Notes: generated by a model from the sequence alone, not told the origin. A stretch of DNA of 39,325 nucleotides from Fusobacterium sp. (GCF_029258315.1 NZ_JARHZE010000059.1:1-39325), one strand, 5' to 3'. Positions 26,278-33,370 are shown, numbered from the stretch's first letter. A program made the numbers and translations.

Positions 26278-28476
26278 CTATTTTTTTAAAAATTTACTTG
26301 CTAAAATAAGTGCTATATCCTTTTCCCCATCTACAAATTGGACTCTAACTTTCTTTTCATTTACTCCAATAACTTTTCCTAGTCCAAATTTTATATGAGT
26401 TACCTTATCTCCTATATTATATGGGAAATTCTTCATATTTTCAATTGTTTGTTTTAAATCTTTTGTACTTTCAAAAGTATTTAAAGATTTTTTTATATTT
26501 CCTCTTTCATAAATTCTATTTCCTATATTTTCCTCTCTAATTTGTTTCTCATTTTCAACTTTTTCCAATAAATCTTGTGATATTTCATTTATAAATCTTG
26601 ATGGAGTTCTAAAACTTTCTTTTCCATAAATATATCTAAATCCTGCCCAAGATATAAACAATCTCTCCTCTGCTCTAGTTATTGCAACATAGCAAACTCT
26701 TCTTTCCTCTTCTAACTCTTTTTCATCTAATATAACTTTTAAAGTATTTGGAAATACTTCATCTTCCATTCCAACTAAAAATACCACTGGAAACTCAAGC
26801 CCCTTAGAGTTATGAATTGTCATAAGTTTTACATACTCTTTTTCCTCGTCTAAATCATCTGTGGCACTAACCAATGAAACATTTTCTAAATATTCTCTAA
26901 GGCTTAAATTATCAACTATTTTTTCAAGTTCAACGATAGAAGTTTTTAATTCTTCTATATTTTCTATTCTAGATTCATAATCTTCATAATTTCCTTCTAA
27001 ATATCCTTTATAATTTATCATCTCTAATAAACTATTAAATACTTCTGAAACTGGTAACTCTTGGCTTTCCTCTGTTAAAGTATCAATAATTTTTGTAAAC
27101 TCTTTTATTTTTTCAACTGTTGTTTTTCCTATCCCTTCAATATTTTCTATTGATTTAAGTCCTTCGTAGTAAGTTATATTATTTTCTTCAGAATAATTTT
27201 TTATCTTTTCAACAGTTTTATCCCCTATCTTTCTTTTAGGTACATTTATTATTCTATCAAGATTTATTCCATCCATCTGGTTATTGATTACTGAAAGATA
27301 ACCTATTATATCTTTTATTTCAGCTCTTTGATAGAATTGCATTCCACCAAAAATTTTATAAGGGATATTTTCTCTCAATAATCCCTCTTCAAAAAGTCTT
27401 GATTGTGAATTTGTTCTATAAAGAATTGTAAAGTCATTATATCTTTTACCATCTTTTTTTAATTTTTTTATCTCATTTATTACAAAGTTAACCTCTTGTC
27501 TACCATCATCACTATGATTTAATACAATTCTATTTCCTGTGGCTTTTCTTGTCCAAAGATTTTTTTCTTTTGAGCTCTTATTATTTTTTATAACCGAATT
27601 TGCTGCCTCTAGTATAACTTTTGTTGAACGGTAATTTTCTTCAAGTTTGATAACAGTAGCCTCTTTATAATCTTTTTCAAAATCTAAAATATTTTTTATA
27701 TTAGCTCCTCTAAATCCATAGATACTTTGGTTTTCATCTCCAACTACACAAATATTTTTATATTTTTGAGCTATCTTATTTATTATTTGATACTGGATAT
27801 TATTTGTATCTTGATACTCATCTACCATTATATATTTAAATTTCTCTTGAACTTTTTCCAATATCTCTTGATTTTCCAATAATTTATTTGTATTTATTAA
27901 AATATCAGCAAAGTCCATTCCATTATTTGCTCTTAATTCCTGTTCATATTTTTTATAAACCTCAGCTATAACCACAGCATTTCCATCATATCTATTTTGT
28001 GATAGATAATCATCTGGACTTATTCCATCCTCTTTAACTTTTGATATGATTGATGCTACTTTTCCCTCTGTTAAATCCTTGTCTTTTATTACAAGTTTTT
28101 TCATTATAGGTTTTATTATTCTTTTTTGATCATCTGTATCATAGATAGTAAAATTTGGATTATAACCTATTTTTGAGCAATAAATTCTTAATAATTTTAA
28201 ACCAAATGAGTGGAATGTTGATAATAAAACTTTTCTTCCATCTTCTCCAACTAAATTTTCAACTCTCTCTTTCATCTCTTTAGCAGCCTTATTTGTAAAT
28301 GTAACTGCTAATATTGAATATGGTGAAATCCCTCTTTCCAATATCATATGTGCTATTCTATAAGTTATTGTTCTTGTCTTTCCAGATCCTGCACCTGCTA
28401 GAATTAATAAAGGACCTTCTATTTTTTCTCCAGCCTTCCTTTGTTGCTCATTTAATTCATCAAGTATACTTCTCAT
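26278..28476 (-). CDS. pcrA: UvrD/PcrA family ATP-dependent DNA helicase
   Basis: A 732-residue superfamily 1A helicase: Walker A LAGAGSGKTRTITYR (28-35), LAVTFTNKAAKEM, motif II MVDEYQDTNNIQY, GDENQSIYGFRGA, VKLEENYRST, LMTIHNSKGLEF and VCYVAITRAEERLF. The last 50 residues (IGDKVTHIKFGLGKVIGV) form the C-terminal Tudor-like domain that binds RNA polymerase in PcrA/UvrD. It unwinds DNA 3' to 5' in repair and transcription-coupled processes. Located 19 bp after the CDF gene and 9 bp before lpxC. Confidence 0.94.
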   Translation of the reverse strand: MRSILDELNEQQRKAGEKIEGPLLILAGAGSGKTRTITYRIAHMILERGISPYSILAVTFTNKAAKEMKERVENLVGEDGRKVLLSTFHSFGLKLLRIYCSKIGYNPNFTIYDTDDQKRIIKPIMKKLVIKDKDLTEGKVASIISKVKEDGISPDDYLSQNRYDGNAVVIAEVYKKYEQELRANNGMDFADILINTNKLLENQEILEKVQEKFKYIMVDEYQDTNNIQYQIINKIAQKYKNICVVGDENQSIYGFRGANIKNILDFEKDYKEATVIKLEENYRSTKVILEAANSVIKNNKSSKEKNLWTRKATGNRIVLNHSDDGRQEVNFVINEIKKLKKDGKRYNDFTILYRTNSQSRLFEEGLLRENIPYKIFGGMQFYQRAEIKDIIGYLSVINNQMDGINLDRIINVPKRKIGDKTVEKIKNYSEENNITYYEGLKSIENIEGIGKTTVEKIKEFTKIIDTLTEESQELPVSEVFNSLLEMINYKGYLEGNYEDYESRIENIEELKTSIVELEKIVDNLSLREYLENVSLVSATDDLDEEKEYVKLMTIHNSKGLEFPVVFLVGMEDEVFPNTLKVILDEKELEEERRVCYVAITRAEERLFISWAGFRYIYGKESFRTPSRFINEISQDLLEKVENEKQIREENIGNRIYERGNIKKSLNTFESTKDLKQTIENMKNFPYNIGDKVTHIKFGLGKVIGVNEKKVRVQFVDGEKDIALILASKFLKK

Positions 28477-28495
28477 TCTTATCTCCTTTTCTTGA

Positions 28496-29728
28496 TTAAT
28501 CTATCAAATAATCTATATGAATCATCACTTCTTTAACCTCTTTAAAATCAGCCATTATTGACTCCTCTAAGTTATCAGCCAAAGTATGTGCCTTATATAC
28601 ACTCATATCTTTATCAACTCTTATATGTAAACTTAAAAATATCTTATCCCCTGATCTTCTCATATATATATCGTGAACATTTTTTATGTCTGTATTATGG
28701 TAAACATATTCCTCTATCTCTTTTATAAAATCTTCCTCTTGTCTATCAAGAATTACATCAGATATTTCAAATAGAGTAATAACCCCCTCTTTTAATATAA
28801 GCCCAGCCACTATTATACTAAGTATCACGTCAAATATTGGAGAAATATAGATAGATAAAATTATTCCAAAAACAACTCCACTTGAAGAAAGAACATCACT
28901 TTTACTATCCCTTGCATCTGCTATCAAAGCTGTATTTTTTGTAGCCTTTCCCACTTTCATTTTATAAAAATACATTCCATATTTTACAATTATAGATACC
29001 ATAGCTAAATATACAGTTGAAAAGTTTGGAATCTCTTTATAATCTCCTGTAAGTAATTTTCCAACAGCATCTTTTCCAATTTCTATCCCAGTTATTACTA
29101 CAAATAGTCCAACTATTATTCCAACTATACTTTCTATTTTTTCATGTCCATAAGGATGATCTTCATCTCCAGGAATATTACTAAAATATATTCCTAAAAA
29201 TATTGCCATTGAACTTACAACATCTGCTAAAGAGTTAAATCCATCTGCTAAAAGGGCATTTGATCTTCCTTTTATTCCACCAAATATTTTTATAATAGCT
29301 AAAAATATATTAAGAAGTATCGAACTTACAACAACTGTAATTCCCTCTTTTTTTCTTTTCCTATCTTTCAAAAGATTTAAAACTATTTTTTCACCAATGA
29401 CTTCAAATCCATATTTTTTTAAAAAAGAAATCACTATCTTTTCATTACTTTTATATTCAATCTGTTTTCCATTATTTTTTTTACAGTGATTGATGAAAAA
29501 ATTTATCAATTTTGTTCCATTTGATTTATATCTTTCCTCTTTTTTTATAAAAATATTCTCTAAAATATAATTTTTTTCATCTCTCCAGTATGAAACATAC
29601 CCAATCATTTGATTATTTTCTTCTAAGATTATACATTCAGCTTTTTCTGGATTTTCTAAAATTTTTTCTAATCTTTTAAAAGTTGAAACATACTCTCTTA
29701 TTTCTTCTCCAGATAAAAATTTATACAT
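28496..29728 (-). CDS. Cation diffusion facilitator with an N-terminal GNAT-like domain
   Basis: A 410-residue protein. Residues 1 to about 120 resemble a GNAT acyltransferase (IILEENNQMIGYVSYWRD, an IFIKKEERYKSNGTKLINFF acyl-CoA-loop-like segment, FLKKYGFEVIGEK). Residues 130-410 are a complete CDF exporter: six membrane helices, ADGFNSLAD in TM2, DHPYGHEKIES after it, ALIADARDSKSDVLSS in TM5, and a cytosolic C-terminal domain with VHDIYMRRSG. The site quartet reads N165/D169 and D274/D278 rather than D/D and H/D of zinc transporters, a pattern seen in manganese exporters. Manganese export is thus the best guess. The acetyl-CoA loop is degenerate, so catalysis is uncertain. Confidence 0.85.
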   Translation of the reverse strand: MYKFLSGEEIREYVSTFKRLEKILENPEKAECIILEENNQMIGYVSYWRDEKNYILENIFIKKEERYKSNGTKLINFFINHCKKNNGKQIEYKSNEKIVISFLKKYGFEVIGEKIVLNLLKDRKRKKEGITVVVSSILLNIFLAIIKIFGGIKGRSNALLADGFNSLADVVSSMAIFLGIYFSNIPGDEDHPYGHEKIESIVGIIVGLFVVITGIEIGKDAVGKLLTGDYKEIPNFSTVYLAMVSIIVKYGMYFYKMKVGKATKNTALIADARDSKSDVLSSSGVVFGIILSIYISPIFDVILSIIVAGLILKEGVITLFEISDVILDRQEEDFIKEIEEYVYHNTDIKNVHDIYMRRSGDKIFLSLHIRVDKDMSVYKAHTLADNLEESIMADFKEVKEVMIHIDYLID

Positions 29729-29747
29729 ATTCTTACTCCTTGACTAT

Positions 29748-29775
29748 AAAAAAAAGGAGAAGTTTCCCTCTCCTA
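29748..29775 (-). terminator. Terminator of the SRP RNA gene
   Basis: On the minus strand AGGAGA, an 8-nt loop, TCTCCT and eight U residues, directly downstream of the SRP RNA and 20 bp before the CDF start codon. Confidence 0.85.
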
Positions 29776-29790
29776 GCTATACATATTAAA

Positions 29791-29902
29791 ACCGCAAAAA
29801 CAACTTTGAATCTACACCCGTAAAAATACCTTAGTGCTGCTTCCTTCCAGACCTGACACGGTTCGATACTGTTACGCCATAAACCTCCATTGTTCTCACG
29901 GC
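29791..29902 (-). ncRNA. ffs: Signal recognition particle RNA (small bacterial type)
   Basis: The minus strand contains the universal SRP domain IV hairpin GTGTCAGGTCTGGAAGGA followed by AGCAGCAC, which is the Ffh-binding site with its GGAA tetraloop. The ends pair (GCCGUG with UGCGGU and GAACAA with UUGUUUU), closing a rod of about 112 nt typical of 4.5S RNA, without the Alu domain of Bacillus. It guides membrane and secreted proteins to the translocase with Ffh and FtsY. The mature 3' end may extend to the terminator. Confidence 0.95.
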
Positions 29903-29908
29903 TTTAGT

Positions 29909-29937
29909 ATTATAACATACATATTCACTTGAGTCAA
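29909..29937 (-). promoter_or_regulatory. Sigma-70 promoter of the SRP RNA gene
   Basis: Near-consensus on the minus strand: TTGACT, 17-bp spacer, TATAAT. It places the transcript start at about 29902, the first paired base of the SRP RNA. Confidence 0.88.
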
Positions 29938-29944
29938 CAAAAAT

Positions 29945-30382
29945 CTATTTTTTATCAGTTACCTTTTGTTTTTGTGTAGCTAATTCTATTCTTTTTATCG
30001 CTATATCCCTAGCTTTTAAATACTGATCTTGGCTTATACATTGTTGTGCTTCATATTGAGCTCTTAATTTATCTTTTAATATTTCTGCTTCAATCTCTCC
30101 AATTTCATCTATCAACTTATAAACCTTATTCCAATTTTTATCAACACCAGCTAAAATATATTTATTTATTTCTAACTCTTTGCTTTTTTTATCAAGCAAA
30201 AGATATTCACACTTATTTCTTGAAGTGTTTATTATCTCCTTAGCTTTTAAAATTTTTTCCTTTGTAACCCCTACTTTGGCAAAATCCTCTTCTGTTATCA
30301 TTCCTAAATTTTCGCTATTAGTATCTCCAAAAGACAATGTTCCAAAAAGGACTGTAAATATTAGTATATACTTCTTCAACAT
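29945..30382 (-). CDS. Periplasmic helical protein, possibly Spy/CnrX-like sensor or chaperone
   Basis: A 145-residue protein with a clear signal peptide (MLKKYILIFTVLFGTLSFGD). The mature part is all helical and charged, with two cysteines. A segment ISQDQYLKARDIAIKRIE near the end recalls the LTxxQ motif of Spy/CpxP/CnrX-type periplasmic proteins, which act as stress or metal sensors and chaperones. It is the last gene downstream of an ECF sigma factor and a small membrane protein (15-bp gap), the usual place for such sensors. The family match is by shape and context only. Confidence 0.6.
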   Translation of the reverse strand: MLKKYILIFTVLFGTLSFGDTNSENLGMITEEDFAKVGVTKEKILKAKEIINTSRNKCEYLLLDKKSKELEINKYILAGVDKNWNKVYKLIDEIGEIEAEILKDKLRAQYEAQQCISQDQYLKARDIAIKRIELATQKQKVTDKK

Positions 30383-30397
30383 CTCATTTTGCCTCCA

Positions 30398-30721
30398 CTA
30401 AGATTGCATATTTAAAACAAAATATTCATCTGTTTTCATTTCTGATTTTTTCTCATCTGAATTTACATTAAAGTAATTATCTATTGACTCATTAAATTCA
30501 TTACGATTTGATAAGTCCATTGTTTTTGTCATAGTATACTCTGATATATTATTATCTAAAACTGACGAGTTACTACTTGGAATAATATTATATAAAGAAC
30601 CTGCAAATATCCCAATAACAAATACAGACATCGTCAAATAAGATTTCTTCTTATTTTTTTCTTTTTCTTCTTTTAATAGAGTCTTATATACATTCAGTCT
30701 TACTCTTTCTTTTGGTGACAT
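30398..30721 (-). CDS. Small single-span membrane protein, putative anti-sigma factor
   Basis: A 107-residue protein: a short cytosolic N-terminus (MSPKERVRLNVYKTLLKEE), one membrane helix (about 28-47) and a periplasmic tail rich in Asn and Ser. It has no recognisable RseA or zinc anti-sigma motif. Its ATG overlaps the ECF sigma stop codon by one base (TAATG), so the two are translationally coupled in near 1:1 amounts. That coupling and topology are typical of a sigma/anti-sigma pair, which is the basis for the call. Confidence 0.6.
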   Translation of the reverse strand: MSPKERVRLNVYKTLLKEEKEKNKKKSYLTMSVFVIGIFAGSLYNIIPSSNSSVLDNNISEYTMTKTMDLSNRNEFNESIDNYFNVNSDEKKSEMKTDEYFVLNMQS

Positions 30722-31173
30722 TACTTATCCTCCTCCAAACTTTTTAACGCCTTATAATAAATTGACTTAATTGTCGATATATTCCGTCCTTTTAAATCAG
30801 ATATCTCACGTAATTTATATCCGTATACATCTTTTAATAATAGTATTTCTCTTTCCTCTTTGCTCAACTTTTTCAGATTTTCTTGAATAATCATAGGACT
30901 ATTCAAGTCACTATTGTCTTCAATATTTAGAATTTCTTCATTTAATTCTAGATCTATTTTTTTCTTCCTAAAGAAGTCATAAGTTTTATTGATAGCAATT
31001 CTATATATCCATGTATATATCTTACTATCAGCTCTAAACTTTGACAGATTTTTATAAACACTCACGAACACCTCTTGAGCGATATCTTCTGCATCTTCTG
31101 AATTCTTAACTGAGCTTAGGATTTTATAATAAATACGATCGAAATATTCATCATATATTTGATCAAAATCCAT
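30721..31173 (-). CDS. ECF-type RNA polymerase sigma factor
   Basis: A 150-residue sigma-70 family ECF factor. Region 2 is MDFDQIYDEYFDRIYYKIL with the DAEDIAQEVFVSVYKNL helix and the melting segment FRADSKIYTWIYRIAINKTYDFFRKKK. Region 4 is LSKEEREILLLKDVYGYKLREISDLKGRNISTIKSIYYKALKSL, a helix-turn-helix for the -35 element. The ATG at 31173 has GGGGGAG in front; an open extension of 12 codons does not fit the family. Sequence suggests an envelope-stress sigma (RpoE-like), placed between a lipoprotein and a small membrane protein. Confidence 0.9.
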   Translation of the reverse strand: MDFDQIYDEYFDRIYYKILSSVKNSEDAEDIAQEVFVSVYKNLSKFRADSKIYTWIYRIAINKTYDFFRKKKIDLELNEEILNIEDNSDLNSPMIIQENLKKLSKEEREILLLKDVYGYKLREISDLKGRNISTIKSIYYKALKSLEEDK

Positions 31174-31199
31174 CTCTCTCCCCCTGCTATTCTTTTTTA

Positions 31200-31640
31200 T
31201 TAGTTCCAACCAGCACCAACCTCAAAATTAACTCTGCACTTTCTTCCTTCTATATTTATTACTTTATCTTCGTTCATTATAACTTTTCTAACTGTTTCAT
31301 AATCATTTAAAGGACTACTTGAACCATGATCTTCATCATCAAAGGAATTTCTTGAAAATAGTAAAGAGATTGTATACTTTTCCTCCTCGATATATCTAAA
31401 CCAATACCTACCTTCTTTTACATAATATTTGACTCCTGGTCTTATTCTCACATTATCTAAGTATACCTGTCTTACATATTGAGGATCATAATTAACTTGA
31501 AAAATATATCTTCCTTTTGTATCTTCTAAAGATATTTCATCATTATAATCTTTAGGTAAAAGAGCATCCAAACCTTTACAGCCTGTAAAAATAGTTGCTA
31601 CAAACATAAAAATCATTAAAATTCCTATTTTTATCTTCAT
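31200..31640 (-). CDS. Lipoprotein upstream of the ECF sigma factor
   Basis: A 146-residue protein with a lipoprotein signal peptide ending IFTGC (C21 as lipidation site). The mature part is beta-rich with many aromatic and charged residues (YIFQVNYDPQYV, GRYWFRYIEEEKYTI); no family recognised. It starts 65 bp after ispG and ends 26 bp before the sigma factor start, so it is probably the first gene of the sigma cassette. It could be an outer-membrane stress target or a surface sensor. Confidence 0.75.
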   Translation of the reverse strand: MKIKIGILMIFMFVATIFTGCKGLDALLPKDYNDEISLEDTKGRYIFQVNYDPQYVRQVYLDNVRIRPGVKYYVKEGRYWFRYIEEEKYTISLLFSRNSFDDEDHGSSSPLNDYETVRKVIMNEDKVINIEGRKCRVNFEVGAGWN

Positions 31641-31705
31641 TTTTTTATCTCCTAACTAAGATTACTTATTCTTTTGACTAGATTTTTTTTAATTAAGTTT
31701 AAATT

Positions 31706-32749
31706 TTATAAAATTTCCTTTAACATTTTTCCTAGTTCTTCCAAGATTTCCTCTTCCTTAACTTTTTTTACAACCTCTCCTTTTTTAAATAAAAGTCCCT
31801 CACCTTTTCCACCAGCTACTCCAATATCAGCCTCTTTAGCTTCACCAGGTCCATTAACAACACAACCCATTACAGCTATTTTTATATTTTTTTCTATATT
31901 TCCAAATTCTTTCTCTACTTTTTTAGCAAGTCCTATTAAATCTATCTGTGTTCTTCCACAAGTTGGACAAGATACAATCTCAACTCCCTCTCTCAAACCT
32001 AAAACTTTTAAAATCTCTTTAGCAACTTTTATTTCTTCAACAGGATTTTCTGTTAGAGAAACTCTTATGGTATTTCCTATTCCATCAACCAACAAACTTC
32101 CTATTCCTATTGAAGACTTTACTGTCCCTTGAAACTCTGTTCCAGCCTCTGTTACTCCTAAATGTAATGGATAATCAACCAATTCAGATATTTTTCTATA
32201 AGCATCCACCATCATTTTAACATTACTAGATTTTAAAGATATAACTATATTGTGAAAATCATATTTTTCTAATAGTCTAACATGGTACATTGCACTTTCT
32301 ACCATTCCATCTGCTGTCACTTTTCCATATTTTTCTAAAATCTTTTTCTCAACAGAACCACTATTTACCCCTATTCTTATAGGAATATTTAATTCTTTTG
32401 CCTTTTCGACAACCATTTTTACTTTTTCATCATCACCAATATTTCCTGGATTAATTCTTAATTTATCAATTCCATTTTCCATAGCTTTTAAAGCTAAACG
32501 ATAATCAAAATGTATGTCTGCTACTAATGGTATATTTATTTTTTCTTTTATAAATTTTATAGCTTCAGCTGCTTTTTCTGTATTAACAGTTACTCTTACT
32601 AACTGACAACCTGCTTTTTCCAGTTCTTTTATTTGCTCAACAGTTTTTTCAATATCTTCTGTGGGAGTATTTGTCATCGATTGAATAATTACAGGATTAT
32701 CTCCTCCCATAAAAAGATTTCCTATTTTTATTTCTCTTGTTTTTTTCAT
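31706..32749 (-). CDS. ispG: 4-hydroxy-3-methylbut-2-en-1-yl diphosphate synthase
   Basis: A 347-residue GcpE/IspG of the bacterial short type. It has the start [20 protein letters not shown], a TIM-barrel, and the [4Fe-4S] ligands C261 and C264 ([11 protein letters not shown]), C296 ([11 protein letters not shown]) and E303. It catalyses the penultimate step of the MEP isoprenoid pathway with reduced ferredoxin or flavodoxin. It is oxygen sensitive, in keeping with an anaerobe. It is divergent from the small-RNA cluster. Confidence 0.97.
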   Translation of the reverse strand: MKKTREIKIGNLFMGGDNPVIIQSMTNTPTEDIEKTVEQIKELEKAGCQLVRVTVNTEKAAEAIKFIKEKINIPLVADIHFDYRLALKAMENGIDKLRINPGNIGDDEKVKMVVEKAKELNIPIRIGVNSGSVEKKILEKYGKVTADGMVESAMYHVRLLEKYDFHNIVISLKSSNVKMMVDAYRKISELVDYPLHLGVTEAGTEFQGTVKSSIGIGSLLVDGIGNTIRVSLTENPVEEIKVAKEILKVLGLREGVEIVSCPTCGRTQIDLIGLAKKVEKEFGNIEKNIKIAVMGCVVNGPGEAKEADIGVAGGKGEGLLFKKGEVVKKVKEEEILEELGKMLKEIL

Positions 32750-32786
32750 ATGAACACCTCTATATTTTATGAAATTTTACAAAGCT

Positions 32787-32815
32787 ATTTTACCATATTA
32801 ATTATAATTATTCAA
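32787..32815 (-). promoter_or_regulatory. Promoter of ispG
   Basis: On the minus strand TTGAAT, 17-bp spacer and TAAAAT preceded by TGG (extended -10), about 38 bp upstream of the ispG start. It is back to back with the first small-RNA promoter, which starts 19 bp away. Confidence 0.65.
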
Positions 32816-32833
32816 AAATTTGTATTTTTTCTT

Positions 32834-32867
32834 TTGACACCTTTTTGACACATTATGTTATTATAAT
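32834..32867 (+). promoter_or_regulatory. Promoter of small-RNA unit 1 (paired TTGACA boxes)
   Basis: TTGACA at 32834-32839 and again at 32845-32850 (one helical turn apart), then 11 bp and TATAAT at 32862-32867. An 11-bp spacer is too short for a -35/-10 pair, so the boxes look like direct-repeat activator sites. The alternative reading, box 2 as -35 with 17 bp to TACTCT, gives a poor -10. Confidence 0.65.
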
Positions 32868-32873
32868 TACTCT

Positions 32874-32948
32874 ATCATAATATTTTCCCCATTAGTTATA
32901 CTAATGAGAAAGAAGCTATTCCCCCAGAAAATAGCTTCTTTTTTTTTA
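32874..32948 (+). ncRNA. Putative small RNA, unit 1
   Basis: Predicted transcript of about 75 nt starting 7 bp after the TATAAT. A 5' single-stranded TTTTCCCC is followed by a small hairpin (CATTAG/CTAATG, 32890-32906) and a terminator hairpin with AGAAGCTATT and AATAGCTTCT arms, loop CCCCCAGAA, then a U-run. C-rich open segments are typical of small RNAs that pair with G-rich ribosome-binding sites. No conserved reading frame. Ends are estimates. Confidence 0.7.
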
Positions 32949-32978
32949 TTTATTTTTATCATTTTTTTATTTTTTCTT

Positions 32979-33012
32979 ATGACATCATTTTGACACATTG
33001 TGTTATTATAAT
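32979..33012 (+). promoter_or_regulatory. Promoter of small-RNA unit 2 (paired boxes)
   Basis: ATGACA at 32979-32984 and TTGACA at 32990-32995, 11 bp apart, then 11 bp and TATAAT at 33007-33012. Same geometry as unit 1. Confidence 0.65.
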
Positions 33013-33018
33013 TATTCT

Positions 33019-33091
33019 ATCATAATATTTTCCCCATTAGTTATACTAATGAGAAAGAAGCTATTCCCCCAGAAAATAGCTTCTTTTTTTA
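33019..33091 (+). ncRNA. Putative small RNA, unit 2
   Basis: Nearly identical in sequence to unit 1 across the transcript, including TTTTCCCC, the CATTAG/CTAATG hairpin and the terminator with the CCCCCAGAA loop. The two differences in the unit lie in the promoter region (one in the spacer, one just downstream of TATAAT), so the RNAs themselves appear the same and would act additively. Length about 72 nt. Confidence 0.7.
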
Positions 33092-33110
33092 TTTGTTTTT
33101 ATTTTTTAGT

Positions 33111-33130
33111 TATGTCACTGTTTTGACATA
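33111..33130. promoter_or_regulatory. Inverted repeat in the unit 3 promoter
   Basis: TATGTCA and TGACATA form a perfect 7-bp inverted repeat with a 6-bp spacer, overlapping both promoter boxes of unit 3. The other units have direct repeats here. Confidence 0.5.
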
Positions 33131-33145
33131 ACAAATTAGTACAAT
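33112..33145 (+). promoter_or_regulatory. Promoter of small-RNA unit 3
   Basis: TTGACA at 33123-33128, 11 bp, then TACAAT at 33140-33145. The upstream box at the 11-bp position is degenerate (ATGTCA at 33112-33117). Confidence 0.5.
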
Positions 33146-33151
33146 CATAGA

Positions 33152-33215
33152 GTCGTTGGACTTTCCTATTGATTGAAACTGATAAAAAGGACTATTTTTG
33201 TAGTTCTTTTTATTT
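33152..33215 (+). ncRNA. Putative small RNA, unit 3 (divergent)
   Basis: Predicted 60-65 nt transcript unlike the others: it contains GGACTTTCCTATT and ends in a terminator with AAGGACTA and TAGTTCTT arms (one G-U pair), followed by U-runs. It lacks the CCCCC loop but has a UUUCCU stretch that could pair with an AGGAAA-type ribosome site. Supported mainly by promoter geometry, terminator and position within the array. Confidence 0.55.
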
Positions 33216-33232
33216 TTTTAAATATTTTTGTT

Positions 33233-33266
33233 TTGACACAATTTTGACACATTTCATCACTATAAT
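33233..33266 (+). promoter_or_regulatory. Promoter of small-RNA unit 4 (paired TTGACA boxes)
   Basis: TTGACA at 33233-33238 and 33244-33249, then 11 bp and TATAAT at 33261-33266; both boxes are perfect. Confidence 0.65.
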
Positions 33267-33272
33267 TAATCT

Positions 33273-33350
33273 ATCATAATATTTCCCCATTAATCATATA
33301 GATTATATGGATTAAAGAAGCTATCCCCCCAAAAATAGCTTCTTTTTTTA
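33273..33350 (+). ncRNA. Putative small RNA, unit 4
   Basis: About 76 nt. It keeps the 5' ATCATAATATTTCCCCATTA segment of units 1 and 2, has a longer first hairpin (TTAATC/GATTAA with an AT stem and one bulged G) and the same terminator design, AGAAGCTAT and ATAGCTTCT arms with a CCCCCC-containing loop. Both C-rich segments are kept although the hairpin sequence has changed, suggesting selection on those segments. Confidence 0.68.
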
Positions 33351-33370
33351 TACCTAAAATTTTTTATAAT

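Larger units (their letters stand above)
32831..33349 (+). repeat. Tandem array of four small-RNA gene units
   Basis: Four units on the plus strand, each with two TTGACA-like boxes at 11-bp spacing, a TATAAT-like box 11 bp further, and a hairpin terminator. Units 1 and 2 are nearly identical over about 90 bp (two substitutions) at a 145-bp period; unit 4 is a diverged relative; unit 3 keeps the promoter layout but has a different transcript. The array fills most of the 662-bp gap between ispG and the DUF523 gene. Tandem duplication and divergence is the simplest origin. Confidence 0.85.

Noticed and set aside
31674-32132. Plus-strand 152-codon frame antisense to ispG
   Set aside because: ispG is fully conserved with its Fe-S ligands; the antisense frame has no ribosome site and AT-rich shadow composition.
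32901-32960. Short ATG frame inside small RNAs 1 and 2 (MRKKLFPQKIASFF)
   Set aside because: No ribosome site; the ATG lies in a hairpin arm, the frame runs through the terminator, and unit 4 has ATG GAT TAA at the equivalent place, so the peptide is not conserved.
32831-33349. CRISPR array or insertion-sequence remnant
   Set aside because: Repeats are about 100 bp with promoter and terminator structure, irregular spacing and no spacers, transposase or terminal inverted repeats.
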